From positions 806,001 to 870,000 of the forward strand of contig CM074130.1 of assembly GCA_037178625.1 (NCBI GenBank): a stretch of DNA of 64,000 nucleotides, read 5' to 3'. A model generated the notes under the pieces. The model did no database searches, had not been told where the DNA came from, and saw only the letters and a list, made by a program, of their open reading frames with translations. This DNA comes from Skeletonema tropicum (lineage: Eukaryota; Bacillariophyta; Thalassiosirophyceae; Thalassiosirales; Thalassiosiraceae). How positions within the stretch are numbered: the stretch's first letter is position 1; the number at the start of each line of letters is the position of its first letter. A program made the translations under genes and the position numbers. Positions 31,701 to 42,111 of this stretch are shown here, in pieces.

Positions 31701-32049
31701 TTGATGGTGGCGTGGCGACTTTGGAAGGTGATTTACTGACAGCTCACTGTATAGCACAATCACCTGTGACAATGTACTCCTATCTTATCAATATAGAGAT
31801 ATAGCCATCGTGTCCTCCGATGAAGTCCGTAACATGGTGCACGCACGGTGCCGTCGAACATTTAACTCTAGAGGGAGTCACTAATCAAACTGAATATCTT
31901 GATAACTTGCATAACTAGAGAGGTGTAAAAACGGCTCCCTTTGCAGTTCATTGGTCCTCTCTAGAGGAGTATACTGAAACTGTCTTCTAGCAGTGCTATA
32001 CGGTGATTTTCCAATATTTGTTTTGGTTTTGTTAGTAGATTTAACTAGC

Positions 32050-32165
32050 ACAATGTCACGTTTGCATTTGAGAAGGAAGAGTCTACAGCCAATTCAGCTG
32101 CCATGTTTTAGTAGAGGATGATGATTATTGATGTTCTATTCCTTTGTTGTTTGTATTATGAGTAA
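32050..32165 (-). pseudogene. Small multicopy family, 5' fragment
   Basis: The reverse strand reads the family start region: ATG at 32104, 'gctgaattgg', then 'cttccttctcaaatgcaaac' in place of the codons for 'FPLKRNH', ending where conserved sequence stops near 32050. The upstream flank ('gatgattattgatgttctat', 'tgtattatgagtaaagc') matches the flank of the copies at 27.2 and 28.6 kb. It is the seventh recognisable trace of the family. Confidence 0.65.
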
Positions 32166-32183
32166 AGCTGCTTAAGTATATAG

Positions 32184-33307
32184 TTACTGTATTGAGGTTT
32201 GACTGTTGAATATGGTGATGATTACATCAACCAAAAACTTCCATCTCGCCTCCTCTTCATAACACAATGATACTATATTCATGTGAAGATAATTCGGTAG
32301 CAGTATTCCGTCGATTGGTGCTTTCATTAATGCTGAATTCGATGATAGATCGCCGAGATCAGGCAGCACAGAAGTCAATTCCAAGCCCTTACATATGCAC
32401 ACCATCATTCCATCAATATGCAACCACCTTGACCCAATCCAACAACACATCACCATCACTACTACCACTATCAACAATCCACCGTACACTCAAAGCACTA
32501 TCCTCCTCCTCCTCCTCCTCCTCCTTCAACACATCCTCCAATTCAAACTCCACACCAACACCATCATACCAAAATCCATTCTCAAAATCCACACCAAACA
32601 TCATAACATTCGTCATCATGCCACGATCGTCCATTATCAGTGCTCAAGTCGAGACAGAATTTGTCTCCGTGGGTCATTTGGGTGGTTTGGTAGGAGAAGG
32701 TGATGATGAGTTTGGAGTAGGAGGAGGATGATGGTGGGAGGAGGAGGTTGGGTGTGGTAATGGTGGAGTGATGGTGGTGGTGAGAGTTGGATTTTTGGAG
32801 TTTGGTGAGAGTTGGATTACCCCGTTGCGACCGTGGATTGTGGTGGTGCTGCAGTGATGTTGGGTATCATTGTTGTTGCTGTTATTGTCGGCAGTAAAGA
32901 CGTTGTTATTGGTGGAGCAAAAGTCTTCATTGAGTAATAGGACACTCTCGATGTTCTTGTTCTTGTCGCTGTCTATGTTGATGTTGTTCTTAGCTTCTGC
33001 AGGCTGCTGTGACTCAGCTTTATCAATATATGGCTTGTTTAGTAGGCAGCACTATACGCTACAATACTAGAAGCAAACTCGGCAAGTTCGCTCGGATGTC
33101 ATTGACGACTCAACAGGAACGAGGAGTGCCATTATTATCGGACGAAGAAGAAGAGCTGCTGCTGTTATGACTATCAGATACGCGTGGTGGTTGGCGGAGA
33201 TAGGATGCATGATCGATTGCTGCCGCTGCTTGCTTTGGGCTGCGGCTACGGAGCCAGTGCACAGGAAGGGTGGCGCAAAAGTTGATTAGGGTGCTTCGGC
33301 TAACCAT
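32184..33307 (-). pseudogene. Unrecognised gene, exons or fragments with frame breaks
   Basis: Three coding-looking stretches follow each other on the minus strand. 33307-33110 starts with an ATG and a basic, hydroxylated N-terminus ('MVSRSTLINFCATLPVHWLR') that resembles a mitochondrial presequence. About 33045-32676 reads an Asn/Ser/Thr/Pro-rich frame ('NINIDSDKNKNIESV...PSPTKPPK') without an ATG. 32634-32184 reads 'GVDFENGFWYDGVGVEFELED', an acidic run, and after a frame change 'LPDLGDLSSNSALMKAPIDG'. The first junction may be an intron of about 65 nt; the later ones look like frame breaks. I do not recognise the family. Confidence 0.3.
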
Positions 33308-34860
33308 TGTATAGTAATGTTATCGTAGTCCAACCAGTAAATATATAGGGAGATAATGGCAACAAGACTTTATCAGAATGATGAAGCTGCCCTCCTTGGC
33401 CCTCCAGCGTAAAGCGAAAGTGCATGCAAGAAAAAAGACCATTTTTGAGTGGCACAAAGTGGCATGCGACATGTGGGGTCATTGGTTACAGAATCAAAGT
33501 GTCTCTCCGTCCCTTTTCTAACTTTAACATGTAAAAATGGACAGACCAATTTCATTCAGATACCAAGATGACCTCACTTTTGGAACCCCGTTCCGACAAA
33601 ATGACCCCGCCCCTTCGCTTTCCTCGAAAAAATGACTGCTAGCTGACTTCCGTCCGGTCGGTCCGTACTGCCGTCCTGTAAATGGCGTCAGTAAAAGGGG
33701 GGTGCGTAACCACACGTCCAGACGACTTAAACTGGACTTATGGTGAGCAGTCACAAAGAGGTATGTAAAGTTAGACAACCTCAACACGTCCCTCGCTCCT
33801 CCCGTCCACGTCCGCCAGTTACTTTGGTATCGCTCGGTACTCACAGTCTCGTCGCTTGATTGAAACATTATTGTTCTCTATGTAGGTTGAATGCCATTAA
33901 CAGCAACATGATGTGTTTGGCGGTACTTACAGAGTCGATGTCAGAGAGGCATGGGCGAGGTCATGTTTGTCATTTTTGTCGGAGGGAAGTTTCAAAATTA
34001 ACATCGCACTCCTGCACTCGCCTACTCTGCACTCGATACTCTTTGCTAAGTATGCATGCGGAAGGACAATGAAAGCAGCAAGGAGAGACGAGGACGATAT
34101 GATCCAGTGATGTGTATTGGAACCGAGCGTGATGGACACACTTGATGAGTGGATCTCAAGAGGGTCGAGCATAAGATCAAGCTAGCAGGGGAATTGGACT
34201 TATTATATATTTACATCTGACAAAACTGAGACACATTATCTAACTTTCATTCTACGACCTACGCCTACGCAGACAGAAACGTCAATTCCCAATCATCCCG
34301 TCTCTCTATATCTAGATAGAACCAGCAAATAATGTGCCGCAAGACACGCGACGGCGATGGACGCAACAACTTGAGAGCAGGCCCTGCTCGATTGATCAAA
34401 CTTAATGCCGTCTTGTTCCTGCCCTGCTGTAAGGCCTTTCGTCAAGAGTCTCTGCTTGGTCCGAGTTGCGGTGGATGTATGGAAGGTAGCTGTGTAGCTT
34501 GTGATACGCCATACAAAGAGAGTGCCTTTAATATGAAATTGCCAAGCACTGCTTTTAGAGATAGGAAACAAAACAAAGATTCATGAGAGATACAAAATAC
34601 AAAGAGACAGCAAACAAAACAACAAAGATTTAAAAATGTTGGTGGGGATGCTTTTCAACGAGATCGAACGGTAGTTTAGCGACGGATTTATGGTCTAGCA
34701 AACCCTAAAGGAACTGTGCCAATCTTTCCCTGAGGAGGACGGACACTCTGTTTAAGCCTCTCAGCACCTCCGAAGGCCGCCGTGACCAACCTTGGAAACC
34801 GACCGTTACTATCTCTCTCGGAACCCCAAATCGAGTACACCCGAAGGCGCAAAGAAAAGC
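33308..34860. other. No gene recognised
   Basis: Several open frames of 70-115 codons occur on both strands (for example 33524-33868 minus and 34293-34571 minus) but show no motif or signal that I trust. A 55-60-bp segment at 33802-33860 is duplicated at 37896-37957 and is listed separately. Confidence 0.4.
33802..33860 (+). repeat. Copy of a gene-upstream segment also at 37896-37957
   Basis: The string 'cgtccacgtccgccagttac' followed by 'tttggt', a short variable part, 'cgctcggtactca' and 'agtctcgt' occurs here and about 4.1 kb downstream in the same orientation. The downstream copy lies just before the gene starting at 38020. Confidence 0.75.
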
Positions 34861-35055
34861 TGGGCCAATTTAATTAATCGCCGGCTAACCTCGGCGATGG
34901 GCCTTATTTGTATAGCACCGGCCTTGCCTCGGTGCTGGGACTGAGCCCTGGGCCAATTTGTATAGCACCGGCTTCCACGGTGCTGGGCCAATTTGTATAG
35001 CACCGGCTTCCAAGGTGCTGGGCCGATTTGTATAGCGCCGGCTTTCCTCGGCGCT
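34861..35055. repeat. Array of five hairpin units with covarying stems
   Basis: Five units share a linker of the type 'GGGCCAATTTGTAT' followed by an inverted repeat. Stem arms are 34877-34883/34892-34898, 34914-34920/34930-34936, 34964-34970/34978-34984, 34999-35005/35013-35019 and 35034-35040/35049-35055. Arms read ATCGCCG/CGGCGAT, AGCACCG/CGGTGCT (units 2 and 3), AGCACC/GGTGCT with one terminal mismatch, and AGCGCCG/CGGCGCT. Differences between units occur as matched pairs, so pairing is preserved. Loops are 7-9 nt. No coding frame explains this. Confidence 0.85.
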
Positions 35056-36054
35056 GAAGTTATTGCTCGATCAGCCATTAAAACCGGACAGGGGATCATG
35101 AATCGGTTGTAACTCACCTGTAATCATCGATCGTCGGCTGCAGTCGTTAGGGGCGGAGCCTGCTTCAAGGCGGCGGCGATGCTTGCGGGTGAACGCTGTT
35201 GGGAGGTGGCGGTAGTATAGCAAGCGGCCGGCCAGCGAAGGGCGGAGAATTGGCCGACATGGTGGTTTGGTAGCAAATGATGTTGACAGTTTGCTCGATG
35301 AAAAATTATGAGCACAGCAAGCAGCGGCATGAGGCTTGCAACAGCAATTTGCCATCCATGATTGAATGAATGGCTGTGAGAGCTCCTCACGATGCTGTCT
35401 GTCGGTATGATTGAATGAATGGCTCTCCGGTGCTTTTGGTCGGCATGATTGAATTAACGTTGCGATGGTCGGCATGATTGATTTTTTGTGAGCGATAGTG
35501 GTGGACATTTCGAGTCCCGAGTGATGTTGAAGTTGAACACACACATTTTCGCAACAAGCAGAAGTATAATACTTATACTTAAGTACCTATCTCTTCGTTC
35601 CTTCTCTCCAGACTCCAGATACCATGCTGTCAGGATTATTTCGAACAGAAAGAACTTTGACAGACAACGATAACGCTGCAGCCACCGTTGCTACATATGA
35701 GGCCGCTGCGTCTGCCACAAACTCTGCAACAAACAACAAATCAGCGGTGTTACAAGATTTCCGTGACGGCCATCAATGTCTCATGCAACAAGGGATTGGC
35801 ATTAGCCATTGATGTGTTATGCCATTCCTTCCCTATCTTGATTTTCCTCTTTATTGTTCAGATGGAACACGAGTTTGACAAGCTTGACAATCAAAGTTTT
35901 TGGCCGAAACAATACAATGCTACTGCCGTCTATACTTGTCAACACAAGAGCTCCTTCACTTCCCATCCACAACTCTGTCAATGATAAGTACCAATCATCA
36001 TGATACTTATTGTACACAGCAAGCAATCGAAGCCGAAAGCACACAGCTATTTTA
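35056..36054. other. No firm gene; short repeats and a small ORF
   Basis: Between 35356 and 35480 the string 'gattgaatgaatggct' and 'tcggcatgattga' recur three or four times. A plus-strand frame at 35624-35812 (62 codons, 'TDNDNAAATVATYEAAAS') could be a first exon because it is Ala/Thr/Asn-rich like other proteins here, but no continuation could be established. Confidence 0.3.
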
Positions 36055-36714
36055 TCAAATAAGAGGATATCGAATGGTCATAAAAGCTTTAACATGGTCA
36101 TTTATGTGTTCTCGATCAATGGTAATCATCTCAAACTTTCTACTTCTATCCATCAGTGAAGTGAAGTGCGGAGAAGATTTCGACAGCTTTGAATATATCA
36201 TTTCTGCAGCTTTTTTGTAGAAGGAGATAGTTTGTATCTCGGACCTGATCAAAATGGCACAATAATTATCCTCTGCAGTTGTGTAGAGTCTTCTTCGTTA
36301 CCGCTACCTGCTGTATGAGAGAGTTATTTTCTCATCGTTCCATGGCTTGCCCAAGGGAGACAAGTGCAATGCCTCCAATGCTCGAAGTTCATTCATCATT
36401 CCTGCTGCTTTTGTGGGAGATGGAAGCAAATTTCCAACATGGTCATCGTTGCCAAATGATGCAGGAAGATACGTCATGTCATCTATCACTTCATCCTCCT
36501 TCACCCTCTTCGTCTTTGTTAAACATCTCGTCTCAATCATTTAGAAAAGCAATCAGCCCCATCACCATCATTTCCTCCTTCTCTCTTTCATTAGCATCGT
36601 TGTTAGCACTCTCGTCTTGCACAAATGTTTGTTGTTCGTGCCATCATTATCATCATCACGTCGTCCATCACTACCAGCATCGTGTGTGGAATGCTTTGAT
36701 GAAGAGGCCATAGG
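36055..36714 (-). pseudogene. Degraded unrecognised gene
   Basis: Minus-strand frames follow each other: an ATG at 36714 ('MASSSKHSTHDAGSDGRRDD'), then 36540-36304 ('SPTKAAGMMNELRALEAL'), then 36252-36055 ('SFYKKAAEMIYSKLSKSS'). Each looks protein-like in composition, but at least two frame changes separate them. No family is recognised. It may be a dead gene or a gene with small introns that I cannot place. Confidence 0.3.
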
Positions 36715-38019
36715 TATAGGATTTTGGCCACACGTTGCAATTTCGCAGAGGAAGAACCTCCCTTAAGTCATTTCATACGGAGACAGCTCTATGTATGACT
36801 GTCCAACTCTTTAACGTTAACGGTGTACAATTCATAATAAGATATTAGACCGCAAACGAGCTTTCTCTAGAGTCGTGACAATATAGATAGATTGGTGATT
36901 TAGACAAGCTGCTTGGACAGGCAAAAAATTGACAGAAACAGAAATGGAACTGAGTTCAAGCCAATGCTAACCTGTATAGTCTCATCTCCTTCTTGACGCA
37001 GAATGCTATGCATACTTAGTAATGAAGGCACCTGTAGTGAGAATGTCGTAGAAGAATACGACTCCGCATTCGAATGGGGCGGGCGGGCTGGATTGACGTG
37101 GATGTGGATATGTGGTGGCAGCTCTGCTGGTTCATGGGAGTTGTGTATGTTGCTGTTGTTATCGTTGTGTGTGAATGGTGCTCTGCATCATGGGAGATAG
37201 TCAAGGTCAAAAGAGAAGACGAAGAATTTCCGTGACGTAGCAGCGCGAGCGTTGCATCGTCCCAATAATGAGGAGGAGTAGCAATGGAATGGCCACTCTA
37301 GAGGAGAAAAGAAGGAGACGACCAGTTCTTCGGTGTATGTTGATTATTTGTCTCTTCGACAGATAGATCGGTAGCCAAAGTCCAACAACGAACAACTTCG
37401 GCCGAGGCTGTGATGTGCGAAATGTGTGGACCAACTGCGAAGCGCCTAATCAGGTATCGGGGGTCGATCGGAGTGACGTGATGAATCAAGCTAAATATGT
37501 AGTCACAAGTGTCGTGTTGAACCCGTTTGAATTTTCGAAGCAGGATTCTCCTTTTTTGATATGTTGAACATTTCTCTGTACGTACATAAATGAATGACAA
37601 TGTTCCGATATTGGATTGTTCAACCCAGGATGGAAAGATGACGAGAAAGCTGGATGCAATAAGTAGAGTGAATGGGACGATGGTTTGGTACATACGATTG
37701 TTGTAGAGACAAGCAAATCTGTATTTGGCATGGTGTGAGATCCAAAATTATCAAACAATTGCAGTATAAGTAAGTATGCATTCCTCCTTCTTTCTACTTG
37801 AAGGTGAAAGACTCTTGTGATGAAATGCTGCACTTTCAAGGTCAGAAGAGAAGATCTATATATGAGGATAGAATGTGGAATAACGTTTAAACTGTGTCGT
37901 CCACGTCCGCCAGTTACTTTGGTGACGCTCGGTACTCATAGTCTCGTTGCTTGACTTTGATTTCCACCTTGAAATGTTTCGAATCATCAGAATCCAAACA
38001 CACAACATTATGTATCAAC
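36715..38019. other. Intergenic, no gene recognised
   Basis: Only overlapping short frames occur. The right end (37896-37957) repeats 33802-33860 and probably belongs to the promoter of the following gene. Confidence 0.4.
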
Positions 38020-40421
38020 ATGAGCAGCAGTGGCAATAGTAACGACGCCAGCGGCGGTGCACCAGCATCGTCTTCGGCAGCAGCAGCAGCATCATCCCGT
38101 GAAAACTTTCTTCGTCGGCTCGAGCAACAACAACAGCAAAGACATGACGAAAATAATAAAGGTGATGAAAAAAAGAGTATCAATAATTCGGCGGAACAAG
38201 AAGAAACGGCGAACCAGCCCAATGATGACTCCATCACTGCTGTTGCTAAACCAGAAAAGGCAGAAGGGGCTACTGTAACATCTTTATCATCTGATGAGAA
38301 AGAAAAAGTTACCGCTAATACTACCAACAACAACAACGACGATGATGAAGCACTCGTCAGCTACCTTTCCAAATGTTGCACCACCTCCTCCTCTTCGGAC
38401 GGTGTGGCAGCGACCACACAAGATGTTCGGTCATTACTCCAAGACTTTGATCCATCCAGCCTTCTCTTTTTGAAGGAGTTGGCCACCACCCCACCAACTA
38501 CAACAGCAACTGTATCGTCCACTCCTCCTTGTGTCAATACTATCAATGAAACTGCAGCAGCAGCAACGAATAAAACAGAACAAGAGGGGGCGGGAAAATA
38601 CCAGCACCCCTTATTCAACGAAGAGACAAGAAGAAGAAGAAGATTCGTCCCAAGTTATTACCCACTTCTTCCAACAGTAATGAAGAAGAACTGGTGACCA
38701 ATAATGAAGAAACTAATGGAGGAGGAAAAGAGGAGAGGACCGATTATAGTATCGGTGCCGAATTGGGCTTTGGGGATTTTACCACCATCACTAACACCAC
38801 GCCCAAAAGGAAAAAATTGTTGGTGCCTTCTACTACTACTACGGCGGCTACTCTATTGTCAGATAATAATGATGGGAAGGAAAAGTCAACGACGGAGACG
38901 GATGCAACCCCTGTTGCTACAAATACAACAACAACAACAACAGCTAGCACCAATGATCAAAGTAGTAGCAACAAAGACGCCAACAGTATGGAGCAACGTC
39001 TACTCGAAATTATTGAACGGCAACAAACTCAAATGGAACAACTACAACATCGTTTAGATGCAATGAATAGTATTATGGTGCAGTTGGGTCATGATGTGAG
39101 TAGTTTGCGTTTGCACCAGCAACAACAGCAGCAGCAGCAGCAATTTCCAGGTCAGCAGCCGTTTCCAGGTCAGCAACATCAGTATGACAATGAGGGGTAT
39201 GGACGCATGGGTGTATACTTTAGAGGTGGAGGAGCGGCGGAGAATCACAATCATCATCATTCACCTCCTTTGCCACCTTCTCCACCCCCTCACGAGGGGA
39301 TGCAGCAGCCACCACATCCACATCAGCAACAAATGATGCCTCCATTACCACCTCAACAACAATTGGAGTTACATCAATTACTACAACAACCACCACCTCC
39401 CCCATTACCACCCCCGCAACAGCAACAACAACAACAACAACAACCTCCACAGCAGCAAGAACATCAAGGAGTACTCTACCTCCTAACCAATCTAATCACA
39501 TCCATCCCAACCCTGCCCCGCCGTCTCAGCAACCCTCCTCCTCTCCACCGGTCCAGGTCGGATCTACACCTATCTACATCAAGAGGCAATGAATCGGAAT
39601 GCATTCCAACATGTTGATTTGAGTTCATTGATGAAAATGTTGGTTATGGTGATGATATTTTCGGGAAAGATTGGTAAGGAATGATGCTGTCAACAATGGT
39701 GGTACGAATAATAACAATAATGTTGAAGGAATCGAACATCGAAACAATCGTAACAACTAATGGGGGTGGTGAAGAGGGAGACAACGACAATGTCATGATG
39801 GCCTACTTTTATACATTGTTAGAAAGTCTAATTTATTGGTGGAGGGGACATCGTATCCACACGTTGGTTATGGCGTCAATGATTGCATTTTTGTTTCAGG
39901 TTGGATTGATTTCGTTCTTTTATCAGGTGTTGTGGGTGGAGAGGGAGGCTTTGTTGGATGCGTATTTGGGGAGGAGGGGTGATGTAGTTGGTGATGGTGT
40001 CGATGGTAATGTAGGTGAAGAAGGAGGGAGGAGGGGAGGAGATGGAGTGCATCCAGAGGGGGAGCAACGTGGTGGTGGAAATGGTGGTGCAGTTGGAGAA
40101 GAAGGGGGGAATAATAATGATGGAGCGAATAATGGAGGCAATGGAGGTTTGGCTGGGATAATCGCTGGTGCTAATCCTGCATTGGCTGTTCCACAACAAC
40201 GAGCAGCAGCAGCTGCTCCAGCTGCACCAGCACTCATTCGTCGGGGTCCCAACAATGGAGGTTTCTTTTATGATATTCTCTGTTTGATCCTCAGTTTTGT
40301 AATGTCGTTAATTCCAGCGTGGAAGCCTGATGACTATGCTCAACCTGAGGTGGAGGAAGCAGGAGAAGAAGGGGAGCAACGTCAACAACAGGATGGATGT
40401 TGCTCCCGATGCTGGGGATAA
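38020..40421 (+). CDS. Gln/Asn-rich membrane protein, frame-broken
   Basis: Three consecutive open frames on one strand look like one gene. Frame 1 (38020-38697) starts 'MSSSGNSNDASGGAPASSS' with Ala, Ser and poly-Gln runs. Around 38645, in an AAG repeat, the meaningful reading moves into the frame that contains 'TNNEETNGGGKEE', a coiled-coil-like 'RLLEIIERQQTQMEQLQ' and long Gln/Pro runs. Near 39465-39590 the sense-like reading is in another frame ('SSSPPVQVGSTPIYIKR'), and from about 39750 a third frame has two hydrophobic segments ('LVMASMIAFLFQVGLISFFY' and 'FFYDILCLILSFVMSLIPAW') around a Gly/Asn-rich region, ending at 40421. Function unknown; perhaps a tail-anchored ER protein. Breaks could be decay or assembly indels. 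Confidence 0.45.
39414..39446. repeat. CAA microsatellite inside a coding region
   Basis: A run of CAA/CAG codons encodes about nine Gln residues. Runs of the same type occur at 38123-38140 and 39120-39142. Such runs are prone to length change and may explain some frame breaks in this gene. Confidence 0.7.
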
Positions 40422-40787
40422 CGTCGATGAGAATGCTGTACAATAGTTCTGGAGAGAGCGACACAGTGGTTAAGCCCTCTAGAGTTTTGATGAAACACAC
40501 TAACATTCAAGGCATCAAGTCATCAGCCTAACCCAGCTAAAATGGATTCAGTTAGCATTTCTCATGTTGATACTTTATATCATTATCTAAACCCCTTCCC
40601 CCCCAGCCAAAGTAGATTCGAATTCCATTGCGTATCAAAGGTAGTGACACTCATAAATATTTGAATCAGTCTCTATGCATAAGTAATACACTGGTTTCCA
40701 CTAGTATCATTCCCATCTCTACTGCTGAAGTAACACCATGGTTTCCATAAGTAGTAGTCATTCCAATCCATTCCAAAACCACTCCTT
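40422..40787. other. Intergenic between convergent genes
   Basis: No coding feature was seen. It holds the 3' ends of the two convergent frame-broken genes on either side. Confidence 0.45.
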
Positions 40788-41869
40788 TTACTCATCATCA
40801 TCCTCATCATCATCGTCATCATCATCCGTAACCCTCTTACTAGTAGCATCCATATCGGCAATCTTCCCATACATCTTCATCTCACTCTTATCAATCTGCA
40901 ACCTCTGAATTCCCTGATACAACACCCCAATCGTTCCGGGCAGGATACACAAACTCAAAATTCCCGAGGCAGCAATCATATAATACGAAACTGATGCGGA
41001 AACCTTGAGACGACGTTGGAGGAAGTCGGATGATTTGATGAGTATGGCGGTAATACCATCTTTTTTGGCACCGTCTAGTCCTCCGGAGGAGCCTCCGAGA
41101 GTCCCCCCGGATGTTTTGGAGGAGGAGAGGAGGGTGGAAATATCTTGTTTCCGTCCTAGTGCTGTACTGGCTGTTTCGGCGAGGAGGGTTGGATAGGCTC
41201 CAGTGGTGGTACTACTTCCTCTGCTGCTGTAGAGGAGGAGGTTGCATCGGCATAGGCTTCACGATAGGCGGATTCTACTGGATCATATTCATCATCGGCG
41301 AATAATCGATCACGTACGTACTCATCAATCATTTGATTGGCGGATTTGGTCTTGAGAAAGTTGAGTTTTTGACTCCATGACTGTTTTTGTAACTAGTGAC
41401 GAGGTGGTGGTCCTCACAGCGGAAGATGCTGCAGTGAGCATGTGGAACGAAGAGTGAAGAAGATGAGGAGGAGGCAGTGGAGAAGAGAATGGTGAGTGAT
41501 GCTAGAAGGATGGTGAATGATTTGCGTAGACGTTGGATGAGGTGGACTACTGATGTTGCGAGTTGTTGTGATGATGATTTGATGGGGAATAGTAGTGCCG
41601 ACTTGTTGTTGTTGTTGTTGTTGTTGTTGTTACGTCTCGATAATTGATGATGATTGCATATTATCAGTGCCTTGCATGTTTAGCCGTGTGCTGCTGCTTG
41701 AGATTATTGGCATCGTTGTCGATGCACACTTGTTTGTAACTGATGCCGAGAGGGCATTGATCCGTGGTGATGATTGACATGATGTTGTTGTGGAAAATGC
41801 CTCTACGGTTGTGGCTGTGCTGTAGATTGCTGCTAGAGCAGTTGAAGCTATTAGAGCGGTCTTTACCAT
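40788..41869 (-). CDS. Putative plastid-targeted membrane protein, frame-broken
   Basis: The start at 41869 gives a signal peptide ('MVKTALIASTALAAIYS') and an A/F cleavage context ('VEAFSTT') like the ASAFAP motif that sends diatom proteins into the plastid. Sense-like frames then change at least three times: 'SALLFPIKSSSQQLATS' near 41600, 'NFLKTKSANQMIDEYVRDR' with 'FADDEYDPVESAYREAYAD' near 41360-41240, 'YPTLLAETASTALGRKQ' near 41190, and 'GAKKDGITAILIKSSD' near 41070. It ends with a hydrophobic segment ('ILSLCILPGTIGVLYQG') and a poly-Asp tail stopping at 40788. One break coincides with a run of five G near 41107. No family was recognised. Confidence 0.5.
41604..41632. repeat. TTG microsatellite
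   Basis: About nine TTG units (AAC on the coding strand) lie inside the plastid-targeted gene. The reading frame changes close to it. Confidence 0.75.
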
Positions 41870-42111
41870 GGTTGCTTTGTTGTTATTGTTATTGCGTTTA
41901 GATTGAATAGATTGAGCCTTCGTAGTGATACTGCACTGCATTCATCATGATGTTCTACGTGGAGTTTGGAAAATGGACGGAGAGGGTGAAGGAGACAGGC
42001 GTCTGAAATAGTGTCGCAGTGGTATTGGATTGACACTTCGACCTTCGCAAGATTTAAAATTCAAGGATGTTGTCTTTGCTCTTGCTTTCTACTGCTGTGC
42101 TTGGCGGCAAG

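Noticed and set aside
34861..35055. The hairpin array as a CRISPR array
   Set aside because: The linker and stems both repeat; there are no variable spacers of constant length and the window is clearly eukaryotic.
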